A DNA stretch of 64,000 nucleotides, taken from NCBI GenBank assembly GCA_014773175.1, contig VXCM01000454.1, positions 174,615 through 238,614 of the forward strand. The letters are read 5' to 3'. The position numbers and the translations under genes are program-made. The stretch is from Lucifuga dentata (taxonomy: Eukaryota > Chordata > Actinopteri > Ophidiiformes > Bythitidae). Under the pieces are notes generated by a model, which was given only the letters and a program-made list of their open reading frames with translations, ran no database searches and was not told the origin of the DNA. Below, piece by piece: positions 30,441 to 41,900 of this stretch (position 1 is its first letter; each line of letters begins with the position of its first letter).

Positions 30441-31972
30441 AATTACATGTAAAGTAAATTGTTTGTTTAGGCAGGATATGTTTGTCTTGTTATGACTAGG
30501 ATGAAAATCTGACTATATCTAATGAATAATTGATAAAAAAAAAAAAGAGGTAACTGCAAGTAGTACACAAATGTTTTCTTCTAACTGTATATGTTAATAT
30601 AGAATAAGTATATGTTAATAAATTGAACAGAGATATTCAATTTAGCCACTCAGAAGAGGCTTAATAGAGTATTAAAAATGAGATTTACTGTAGATGATTT
30701 AAAAACACCATTTTCTAAACATAAAAACTACTTTCCATTTAGTCAAGCTGCAATAGCTGCCATGATAAAAATGGAAAGCCAATTAATAAAAAGAAACGGC
30801 AGCAACTTCAAACATCTGATGACGCAAGATTCAATTAAGAACGTACAAAATGAAATGTATATATGCTCCTCTCCTCAAATTCTCCCCACTTATCTCTCTC
30901 TGGTCTTTCCTCTCACTCTTTCTGCCAGGAGTGGGAGGCAGATGGACAGGGACAGCTGACTGTGTCTCCGTCTTCTTCTATGGAAGCGTTAATGACCCTC
31001 CACTCTGATGGACCTAAACTCTAACAGAAAACGCAGAAAAAGAGAACTGAGCAGTGTCAGAGTGTCAGAATGTCAGAATGTCGAGTTCAGGTAAACTAGA
31101 TGGGCAGGAGAAAAGGTTCCAGTATTCTTGTTTTTTGTTTTTTTTTTACTACCTGGTTATGCTAATTTATGACTTTTATCGCCAGCCGTTTCATCATTTT
31201 CTCAGTTACAACTCCAGTAACCATAAGTCTATGTCACATTACCATTATTATTTCATTTTTTGTTAGGATATTATATTTTCCTTTCTCCCCCATTATATTA
31301 TTATTATTACTACTAATGTCATTTTATTTATTATAATTGTCATATTCATTTTCACTGTTATTATTACATAATAGTGATCATGTTTTGTTATATTTATTAA
31401 TATTATTATTATTATTATATTATTATCATCAACACATTACTTTTGTTGCTACTCCAGTCAACTTGGTATCTTTGCTGAATGCTTTGTTACTGTTTTGCTC
31501 ATTGTATACCCCTGCTGACAAATGAAAAGTTTAGAAGAAGAAAAAAAAAAAAGGNAAAAAAAAAAAAAAGGTCCAGTGGATTACATTACAAGTTCCTACG
31601 TTACAGGATATATTAGACTTTTAATGATCCTAGCAGTCAAAAGGTTTGACTTCCCATTGCCAAGGACACCAAAAGCTGCTTCGTCACCGTTTAGACAAGC
31701 ACGACAGCTGCAGAAAGACAACCACAATATCAACATCAGCAACTGTTGTTGATGGTGTTGACCTTCTCACACCTTGGAAAACAAAGAATTCTCTACTGAG
31801 GTAAGAGGCTTAAATGGAAGCATGACTCGCAAAAACTGCAAGGGGTGTTATTTCCAACCAGAACACACACATCCCCTTCTAGAAGGGGCAACTGGATCTT
31901 TTGGGTTGATTGTAGGTAAGCAAGACCTGATTCTAATGCATCAGATATTATATAGGAATATTTTGGCAGATG
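30441..31972. other. neb-arl5a intergenic DNA
   Basis: AT-rich, with an ATT-rich stretch at 31290-31430 and an A-run with N at 31555. No gene seen. Confidence 0.5.
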
Positions 31973-32590
31973 TACACTACCACTCAAAAGTGTGGAATCA
32001 CTAGTGATTTTCACATAGAATCAATGTTTCCTGTAATGTAAAACCAGTTTTGTTTCATATGTATAAAATAATTCTACTGTCTGTTACTATTTAAAATTGT
32101 CTATAATCCTGACATGAGTTGTAGATGATTTCAGATTCATGTAGAGAAGCTGTATGTGGTTCCAGAGATTATTAGGAAATTCTAGATTATTCCCTGATGC
32201 CTCATAAAAAAGCCTGACCAGGGACAAGGACTGCAAATTAGCTTAAGCTAGATGTCTTGTAATACATTGCATTTTCCACATTTGTCTGTAGCAATGTTGT
32301 ATGTAATTTGTCCCTGTTAAATAAACAATAAATAAATAACTAAATACTTACAAAGCAGAGATTAAATCTCACAGTGGATACTTTGATGAGAAATCACTAA
32401 AATACTGGGTTTTTTTTTTTATCATTTAAAAGATTTTTTTCCTCCCAAAATATTTGAAACACTAAATAAATAATAAATATATATAATAAATAAATTTTGG
32501 TGTTTGTTTCGTATAATTTAAAAAACAGTTATGGAATAAAATAGCAAGAACTACTTAGATGATGATTCTAAACGTTTGAGCGGTAGTGTG
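31973..32590 (-). mobile_element. Tc1/mariner-like short element, upstream of neb
   Basis: Both termini are good: TACACTACCACTCAAAAGTG and CGTTTGAGCGGTAGTGTG. It contains a LINE tail insertion at 32204-32345. Confidence 0.82.
32204..32345 (+). mobile_element. LINE tail nested in a Tc1-like element
   Basis: GCCTGACCAGGGACAAGGAC ... ATTTGTCCCTGTTAAATAAA with an (AAAT)n-like end, placed exactly where the other Tc1-like copies read CCTCATATTTACAAAG. Confidence 0.7.
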
Positions 32591-33544
32591 TGTCCGTAAC
32601 ACAAATGAGTTCATTAAAAGAGCTTAGCTGTGTTAGTGACACTCATGACATCATTCAGAATAAACAGGAGTAAAGTCTGTTGCCTGTGGACAGGTGACCA
32701 GCGAATGCAGCAGTTCAAGTCAACAGCATTTATGAAATGAACTGATACACCTGAAGATGGATTATTATTATTATAGTTTGACTTACCTGCCAGGAGGCTT
32801 GAAGAGTTTCTTCAAAGTAGAAGTATTAAAAAACATATTAAAACATGGCTGATAGCTCTGCAGGGTAAGATGGAAAAACTACAGGACATACTAGATGTGT
32901 ATACCTCCACCAAGGCCCAGCAATACTTCAATATTGCTTTTTTTTTTTTCCAATTTAAAACCAGACTTTTACTATCAGTACCTGAAATCAGATAATGCAA
33001 AATAATTGTACAGCAGTACTGCAGACATCATCTTCTTCTGGATCTATATCTGTAAATGATGTTCAAAATATATTAAACTCATTTTATCCTGCAGCATCAT
33101 CTTAGGTTGTATATATATATCTAGCTGTGTTTTTTAATGTAAATGTGTTTGTCAGAGTGAATATTTCAATCCAGATCAATTTCTGGATCTGGGCTAAATT
33201 GCACCTGTTGAGTCCATCACTGAAAAAGAATTCCTGTTTCCAGATCCTGATCCAAATCTGTATCAAAATGTGATCAACTCTACCTGACCCGAGTCCCACC
33301 TGCCCACAAAATGTAATCAAAATCTTTTTTTTTTTTTTTTTTNTTTTTTTTTTTTTTTTTTTGAGATATCCTGCTAACAAATAGAAAAACGCTGGTAAAA
33401 ACACAACCTCCACGGTGGAGGGAATAACAGCAGTAAAGTCTGAATTTATAACCCCTGCTGACAATGTTGTCATTTTAAAGCTGCATTTTCAACAAATATA
33501 TAAACTCATTGTGCAACTATAAGGGCATCAGTAACTAAATTTGT

Positions 33545-33990
33545 CCATACGAAGGACAAACTCTCATCAGGACTTTGGCTGGTCAACGTACATTTTGGCG
33601 AGCTGGTCTTTTCGGTGTTTCTCTCTGGGAAGTGCGATCTTCCTGCGTCATCAACCATGGAGCCCATTTTCAATCAGACACTACTGATGGTTCGACTTCA
33701 CACCATTGTACCTTGAGCCTGAAGGTTGGATCCATTTTGTTTTTCTTGGTTCTTCACCATTCAAACAATTGTTCTCTTCTATCTTGGGTCAGTTTTTTTC
33801 TTGCAGCTACACCCAGCGATGTTCACTTTTTGTGCACTAAGAACCTTAAACTTCTTGATAATATGAGGGAAAAGTGGTCACAGGAACATCAAGTTCTGTA
33901 GAGATGGTCTGTTGCCTGGTTANTGATAATATGAGGGAAAAGTGGTCACAGGAACATCAAGTTCTGTAGAGATGGTCTGTTGCCTGGTTA
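33545..33990 (-). pseudogene. Tc1-like transposase relic upstream of neb
   Basis: On the minus strand, fragments RTISSV, LKMGSMVDDAGRSHF, PERNTEKTSSPKC and SLSFVWTN follow the order of a Tc1 transposase (RTI...R--L-NMGL-GRVA-RKP-LSERNTEKRL...VLWTDE). Frameshifts are abundant. The N at 33923 duplicates 67 bp. Confidence 0.55.
33856..33990. repeat. 67-bp exact duplication around N at 33923
   Basis: TGATAATATGAGGGA...GCCTGGTTA on both sides. Confidence 0.95.
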
Positions 33991-34129
33991 TCTTCTTTCA
34001 CTTCTCAGACTCTGCCTTTCCTTCTCTTTCACATCTAGTGTGATTCACAGTGACAGGAAACAGCAGAGTGAGAACTTTTCAACATTTAAACTGGCTGAAT
34101 GAGTCATTAGACTGAAAACGCCTGTGATG

Positions 34130-34759
34130 CTTGTAATTTTGCTTGTTTGAGCCTAATATATATTTAATTTTCATGCACTTATCATTACTGACAATCATTT
34201 CCCAAAGCATACTACTGGAACGGTGAATTAAACATGTTTTTCCTACCTTCCAGACCTCCATTGGTTTCAGTTCATTCTGCTATTAAAATCAACTTGTTGA
34301 TACTGTAAACGTTCTTGGGATAGGTAATCCATCATCACCAACAAGACGTGTTCAGGTTTTTTCAAAGTTTAATAATTTTAGCTTTTAAGTGCAAATAAAA
34401 AGCATAGAGTGAATGTATGCCTCCACCGGGGAATATAGTCCCAAAAGACCTGTGTTTATGGAAAAATTTAAANAGTGAATGTATGCCTCCACCGGGGAAT
34501 ATAGTCCCAAAAGACCTGTGTTTATGGAAAAATTTAAAGGGCCGTGACTTCATAAGACTGTGTAACTATTAGCAGGAGAAACAGTGATTTTTAAGGTGGG
34601 TGTATCACTTGAATATTTGATTTTGAAAGATTAAGAAGTTTTGCAAAATATCAGGAAAGCTGAAATATGGTTTTATCCTTTGGGAAATGATTGTCAGTAA
34701 CGTAACGTATAAAAATTGAATAGACTCAAACATGCAAAATGGCTGGTATGGTCCTTTAA
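34130..34759 (+). mobile_element. TTAA-flanked long-TIR element, copy 7
   Basis: The left end is eroded (starts at about TTTTGCTTGTTTGAGCC); the right end GGTATGGTCCTTTAA is intact. Contains the N at 34473. Confidence 0.75.
34408..34538. repeat. 65-bp exact duplication around N at 34473
   Basis: AGTGAATGTATGCCTCC...AAATTTAAA on both sides. Confidence 0.95.
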
Positions 34760-35034
34760 GAGAGAATAATCTGCTGCTTGTCTCATTAAAATACAATTAT
34801 TTCTCATAACTTCTAAGTTGTAACAATAGTAGTGATTGGACCATTTTAGAATGTCTGTGTAGAACAAGCAAGACTTTCACTTTTTTGTTTTGTTCTCTTG
34901 CAAAATAAAACATGAATGACAAAAGATATTTTAAGTTCAGCATAAATGGTGCATTATTGGAGTAAAACACACCTCCAATCTGATGCATCTTGGTCCTCCT
35001 TAGTAGTTGTAATGAAGCACCGTTTAATTTCCTT

Positions 35035-35120
35035 CCTTCCACCAGTCTGGGAATCAAACCGGCAACCCTATGCTCACAAGTTCACTTCTTCAACCTTTAG
35101 GCCGTTGCCCTCTCTACTCC
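35035..35120 (-). mobile_element. tRNA-derived SINE head
   Basis: Minus strand: CAACGGCCTAAAGGTTGAAG and GGGTTGCCGGTTTGATTCCC, with the B-box GGTTTGATTCC. It lies downstream of the arl5a poly(A) signal. Confidence 0.6.
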
Positions 35121-35367
35121 TGTAGTTGTTTATGACGCTCCCTGAAAAAGCATTAGAACCTGTGAGCTCACGACACATTCTGCTCCATAATGGCTAAAAA
35201 CAGAAATAGTTATACAAGTTATACATCTGAAACTCATTGAAACAGATTTCAAGTCTCCCAAAGGAAAACTAAATGATACAGAAGGAAAAAAAGCAATCTA
35301 GTGTGCGTCACGTGAAAGAAGTTGTCATTCATGACATGCAGCGATCACCTGAAACAGATAAAAACAC

Positions 35368-35373
35368 TTTATT
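35368..35373 (-). terminator. Candidate poly(A) signal of arl5a
   Basis: AATAAA on the minus strand about 530 bp after the arl5a stop. It is the first good hexamer I found and would end the 3' UTR near 35350. Not proven. Confidence 0.4.
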
Positions 35374-35900
35374 TCATTGTTTTTTTTTATGTGGACTGAA
35401 AGGAAGAGGCCACATTGTGATTTGACCCTCGGTTCTGCGCCTCACTAAAATATTCTGTTGCAGGCACAAAGTTATTGACAATACTGTACTGTACACACAG
35501 AGGAGGCAACAAAAACCACCACAGCCGGTCCAGCAATACTGCAAAGGCCACAGTGGGCTAGATTCACACACAGCTGAAGACAAAGTCCTATGTCAGCCAT
35601 TTTGCTGACTTCCATGTTTTGCTAAAAAGGAAAACCGTGCAGAAAATCAATCTTAAATAATTTCAGTCTCTTGTTGTCAAAAGTCCTTCTGAAAAGGTCA
35701 TAATTTTTTTTTTTTTGTTCTGAGTTTAGAGGTGTTTCTGTAAAATAAATGATCACAGAACGGAGTGTCCTGATGGGAGTCCAGCTTGACGGGAGAGAGG
35801 AGGGGGTCTTCCATCAACCGACCTCAGCCTCCGTTCTCACAGACTCAAGTCTGGAGGCGGAGAAAACAGAGGACAGGGACACACTCTGGCTCAAAGTCAA

Positions 35901-35949
35901 TCATCTCACCCGCAGCCGCGACATCATCCACTCAAGACCCTGGCACAAC
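35901..35949 (-). CDS. arl5a: arl5a coding exon 6 with stop
   Basis: 49 coding bp, [15 protein letters not shown] then TGA at 35901-35903. The acceptor is ctccag. The untranslated part continues to the left. Confidence 0.95.
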
Positions 35950-38900
35950 CTGGAGGCAACGATGCGGGGAGCAGCATGGAGGGATGAGGATGTGTGGCAG
36001 AAAGGCAGAAAGAGAGGCAAAGTGAGACCGACAGGCATTAAGAGAGCAAACCTGCATGTATAAATGCATCAGTGTTTCCCACAGGTTGAAAATTTACTTG
36101 TGGTGGTGGTGGTGGGCAGGCACACTGTTTACCCAAGCCCTCCCAGTCCAAAATGGATAACTGTGCAATAGAAGATTCCAACAAACATTTTAATGTAGCT
36201 ATTTGGCTTTAAAAGTGCAAATAAAAAGCAAAAAACACTCAGATCTAGTTGAAAATGGCTGTTACCAGGCTGTATACTACTGGTTGCTAGGCAACCACAG
36301 TAACACAAGTGGGTTTTCATTCAACCTCAGTGGGGGTTTTAAAGAAAAACTAAAGAAACTAACTATTAAACAGCAGAGGGAAACTTTGGTGAGAAGCATG
36401 GAGGTTACATATATTTTAAAATTAGAAATAATGACNCAGAGGGAAACTTTGGTGAGAAGCATGGAGGTTACATATATTTTAAAATTAGAAATAATGACCT
36501 GGTTCTCTCTCTGCAGTTGAGGTTAAATAAATAAATAAATAAATATTTTTTAAAAAAGGACCCACCACCATTAGAGCATTTACGGTACACTCATAAGGAA
36601 GGAGATAGATGCCAGTCTATGAGGATTTTTGCTGAAAATGGATTAACGGTGACAAAACCTAATCAAAACCTAATCATGGGATCTTTTTTAGGATACTTTT
36701 ACCTTCAAAATGACAGTAAGAGTACAAATTTATTCCATATTTTAGCAATGTTTTGGTCAGCAGTTTGATGACATCATCGTCATGATTCAAAAAATATCCA
36801 CTAATAGTGAAACGAGCTTTGAAGCTGAAAGATTAACCAAACAATGTGCTGTTTGATGACGTGACTCTCTAAACTTCTGAAACTTCACGACTGGCTATCT
36901 AAACTAGGCTTTACAGGGAAAAAAAAACAACAAAAAAAAAAAAAAAAAAAAAAACAAGACCTTATGCATGGTCCATTTCTCATTATAGATTTATTTAATA
37001 AGCCTGGGCAGACCGCTTGTGAATTAAAAATGGTATTATATTCAAACTAATGCAAAAAGTTTTTTTTTCTAGTACATCAATCAGAATTGAAGTCATCTGT
37101 GTTTACTGATGATAGTAGCTAGTTTACAGTTTTTTCAAACGATCAGAAGGAAACACATTAAGGTAACACTTTTCCTGTGTAAAGGCAGATTAGATGAGAT
37201 TAGTTTTTCATATGTAGCAGCAGGGTGTGTGTGCAGTTCTCACCCTTCCCCGGTGAGGGCGCAGCAGGCCTGAATGTGCCACTGGTGGTCTTTGATAGAG
37301 GTAAGCTGGAGGCTCTGTGAGATCTCAGCCACAGACATGCAGCCTTTCACATCCTGCTTGTTGGCAAAAATCAGCAGCCCTGCCTTCCTCAAGTCCTAAG
37401 AAGCAGAGAGGAGATGTCGAGAAAGGAGTGAGGAAAGACATGGAGGAGATAAGAGCACCGTGAGTTTATGTGTCCTTCAATAAATCCCGTCTTTGTGAAA
37501 ATTCAGATTTTTTGGATTAATGCAATTAAACAATTTTTTAAAAAAAACTTTACATGTTTACTTACTTCATGTGCAAGCATCCTATAGAGTTCCTCTTTGG
37601 TCACTGAGATTCTCTCTCTGTCTGTGCTGTCCACCACCACAATCACAAACTGATCAGAAAACACGAGGAAATACTGAAGAGTCAGTCGAAGAACGACGCA
37701 CCAGAACTTTGCTACTGAACGGCACGGGAATGAAAAGTCAAACCACAAACATTTTCTGCAGACATTCATAAGGAAGAAATGAGAAATCTATGTAGTTTTG
37801 TTAACGCTAGAGGAAGCACCTTAATTCTTCCAAGAAGGCTTTTGTTTGATAAAGCTGACAGATTTAAAATCCTATTAAAAGAGCTACAACACACCCAGGC
37901 TCAATGAAGAGATTAACGTTTCCTATTTCCTCTAATACAATTTGTCAAACTTGTAGGTGGCCATTGCTGCTTTTTGTTATGCCTTTCTGGTATGCCTTGT
38001 TTTCATGTATTAAGGAGACAATTGTTACTTGGCTCATTGAGGCACATTTGAGCATTACTGTTACTTGAGGTTGTTTTGCTGTATGTGGCTCATCATTCTT
38101 GGCCCCATCTTGAGGATGTATAGGGTATTATTTTTCTCGCCTGGAGAATTCTGGGAATCCTCACTGTGTGTCAGACATTTGATAATCAGGCCAATTCACT
38201 TTGGCTCTCAGAGCACCTGATGAAGGCAGACAGCCAATACGCACAAGTGCTTTTTCTTGTTTTTAAAGGACCATACCAACCATTTTGCACGTTTGAGCCT
38301 AATATATTCAATTTTCATACATGTTATGTTACTGACAATCATTTTCCAAAGCATACTACTGGAACGGTGAGTTAAAATTGTTTTTCCCACCTTCTAGACC
38401 TCCATTGGTTTCAGTTCATTCTGGTACGCTATTAAAATCAACTTGTTAATACTTGAAATGTTCTTGGGATAGGTAATCCATCATTGTGAACCACGTTTAT
38501 TCAGGTTTTTTCGAAGTTTCATAATTTTAGCATTTAAGCGCAATATAAAGCGCAGAGTGAATGTATGCCTCCACTGGGGAATATAGTCCCAAAAGAAGAT
38601 CTGCGTTTATGGAAATATTTAAACGACTGTGACTTCATAATTTTGCGCAACTATTGGCAGGAGAAACATGGATTTTTAAGGTGGGTGTATCACTTGAATA
38701 TTTGATTTTGAAAGATTAAGAGATTTTGCAAAATATCAGGAAAGCTGAAATACGGTTTTATCCTTTGGGAAATGATTGTCAGTAACATGTATGAAAATTG
38801 AATATATGAGGCTCAAACGTGCAAAATGGGTGGTGTAGTCCTTTAAATGCTGTAAGCCCATCCAATAAAGGCTTTTTCCAAAAGGAAATCTACACAGTGC

Positions 38901-41900
38901 CTGGAATTGATTTTTTTTGATACCACCAATGCCATTGTTGTTCAGGAAAATGAGCTATTTAATTGATGGTAATTCTCTTCCAAGTGCACATGTGGAAGAT
39001 GACCTGAAGCGCCCCATGCACAAGTTTTTTTGTCCTATGACAACAGTTGCAGTTCCTAATGCAATACAAGCCGTGAGTGGCGTACTTGACAACAGCAAGG
39101 AGCTCCCTCAGTCTGCCCTTACCTCTGTGTTTGTGTAATACGTATTCCAGGATGACCTGAGTGACTCCTGGCCCCCGATATCCCACATCAGGAAATGCGT
39201 GTTGTTGACCACAATCTCCTCCACGTTGCTTCCAATAGTGGGAGAGGTGTGCACGACCTCATTCATTGAACTGTGATGGCAAAAATAAACAAAGCATGTA
39301 TGAGTTCTGAGGAATGCCAATAACATTTGCGGCATTTCCTTTTAGAACTTCCTGTAAGAATTAGGGCTGGGAAAATTTGCACATTAGTTTTTTAGATTAA
39401 TGTGGACTGTTTACATGTTAAAAAAATTAACTTCATGAATGCATCACTTCCTGTGGTTAACGTTATACGCTCACACTAATTATGGAGAAGGAAAAAGATC
39501 AGACTTTTAAATGGAAGATTTTACTTTAAAAAGTTAGCTGATGGCTTTTGTTGAAACCACACAAACTCAGTCGCTCAGCAGTGTGTCGTTTTAACTGAAA
39601 TGTGGCTTTATTCATCAAAAACATATAAACAGCAAGAAGAACTTCACAGCCTTTTAGCCTCACTTTAGCTTTACTGTGTTGTTGCGCGTGATACATTCAA
39701 GCTAACGTTAGCTAACTCGACACAAATAGGATTCAGTCTTTTCACAACAAGACAAACTTCCCATTGAACAAAGTCATATTTTCAGAATAACATGATTTTC
39801 CTTACAAGAACATGTCAACCTTGACCAGTTATCAATTAAACAAATATTATCTAAAATANTGATTTTCCTTACAAGAACATGTCAACCTTGACCAGTTATC
39901 AATTAAACAAATATTATCTAAAATACAATTCCTTTGCATTGATTCTACATTAATTTGGTGATTCATTGATGACAAGTTTCTGTGCTTAATCATGATTAAT
40001 AACAGAAAACTGTGCCATTAATTAGTTAATTTTTTTTATTGATTAACAGCCCTAATAAGAATAAATAAAACTGTGACAAAGTGCACGGTGTCCATACTTA
40101 CAACTGGTACAGGATTGTGGTCTTCCCTGCGTTGTCCAGGCCCACAATAATAACCTTGTGCTCTGAAAGACAACACAAAGAATTCAACAGCTTTAAATGT
40201 GGCCTCAGTGGAGGTTATTGAATGATGTACGTCTCCAGTGTAAAGTCAGCCAAGCCATCTGATGACGTCTTGTAATGCGGAGCCACACCGAGAGGGTCAA
40301 ATAACAGCCCTTTTTGTGTTTCGTACTATTATGTAGTGAGAAATTGAGCGGTTTCACACACACAGCATCACTGAAACACTGCAGCCTCTCACAGCTACAG
40401 TTCAGTCAGCTAAGCAAAGCAAAACCTGTTTGACAAAATCTCCCGTTTGAAAAAGTTCAGCCACTGAACGGCTGAAATGCACTTACAAATGAAACGACAG
40501 TTGGATGAACTGCAGATTGTAAAATCGGACTGTTACGTGCACATGGGCACTTGTCAAACTCTTCAAGTTAAACGTCTGGTTGAAAGTAGAAAAGGTGCTG
40601 ACTTGGGAGTATTTTAACCTTTTTTTTCAGGGAATATGTACTTATAAAAAACCAGAATGTGTTTCATCGAAAATGTTTGTTTAATTGAAGATAAACATTA
40701 TTATAAAACTAGACAAGCTGTGACTGGTAAGACTGACCTTCCTCAACCAAGAAGAAACGCTTTAAAGAAGACTGTCCTGTAGGGCAGCTTTCATTGGAAT
40801 AACCTGCCATTAAAAGTGTTGAAATAAATTCATTTCTAAAGAAGTTTTTTCCCCCCCACTGTCCATTGTGTTCTTGCTGTGGCCTTATTGTCTGTTCTTG
40901 TTTGGCAGAGGATGAATCACTCAGGTCAGAAATATGATATCACTCAGGTCAGATATGATTGTATGTTGGATATTTTATCATGTAGTTTTAGGTAATAATG
41001 TAGATTGACGCTGTGATTGGACTTTTATTTTATTTTTTACCTAAATGTGTGATTTTGTTATGCTTGTTTGTTTGAACCCCAGGAAGAATAGTTGTTTGAG
41101 GCATCAACTAATGGAGATCCAATGCAATAAACAAATAAACAGTAATAATCATCGAATAATAATTCACAATTTTACTGTCATGTAGAAACTAAAAGTGACA
41201 CTGACAAAGCTTGTTCTCACGGGTTCAACCCAGCAGCCAGCAGTAGAGATGGCAATGCATCTTCTGACTTTGTCTTCCCCCTCTTTCACACAAAAAAACA
41301 CTGTACTTAAAAAAAGACAAAAACAGGATGTGACAGTTAAGCTGATGTGATGATTGACATGATAACAGAAAGACAGATGTTGACTCACAAAAGATGGAGG
41401 ATGGAGCTAACTTCTGATAGGTTTTCAACAAATCTTTTGCACAATATTGACAACATTCAAACACCAAGAACAATAAATGTTCCTTTTTTTAATGTGGAAG
41501 ACAGTTTGTGAAGCTATGTTTAGTTGTCATGGAGTAGTTGTGAGGAAATGGATAAACTAGGGGAAGAGAATAGCTTGACTAAACAAAGAGATTAAATCCA
41601 CATTCTCCCAATACTTTTTAAAATTATGGCATAGGAGACATATCTTCATGTTTAGTCTAAAGCAGAGTCTACCATCAGATAATGAACATACAGAGACACA
41701 TTAAAGATAGATGTCCTGTTGGTGAAAGTTTAAAGAGCAATTCCAGTGAAACTGAGCTTTCAGGTTGCAGTCAGAAAACGCTTGTTTGCCTTTATAAAAC
41801 CAGACGTGTTCATTACTACATACAGTTAGATAACAGGTTTTTAGATTTAAAAAAATAAAAGTTAAATCTCACTAAGGTTGAGGAAGTGAAAGCAGCTGTA

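Noticed and set aside
33102..33473. Lys/Phe-rich frame across the N at 33343.
   Set aside because: Homopolymer translation; no similarity to a protein.
35749..36063. Open plus-strand frames over the last arl5a exon.
   Set aside because: They run antisense through a confirmed arl5a exon and its 3' UTR; no splice or start context supports them.
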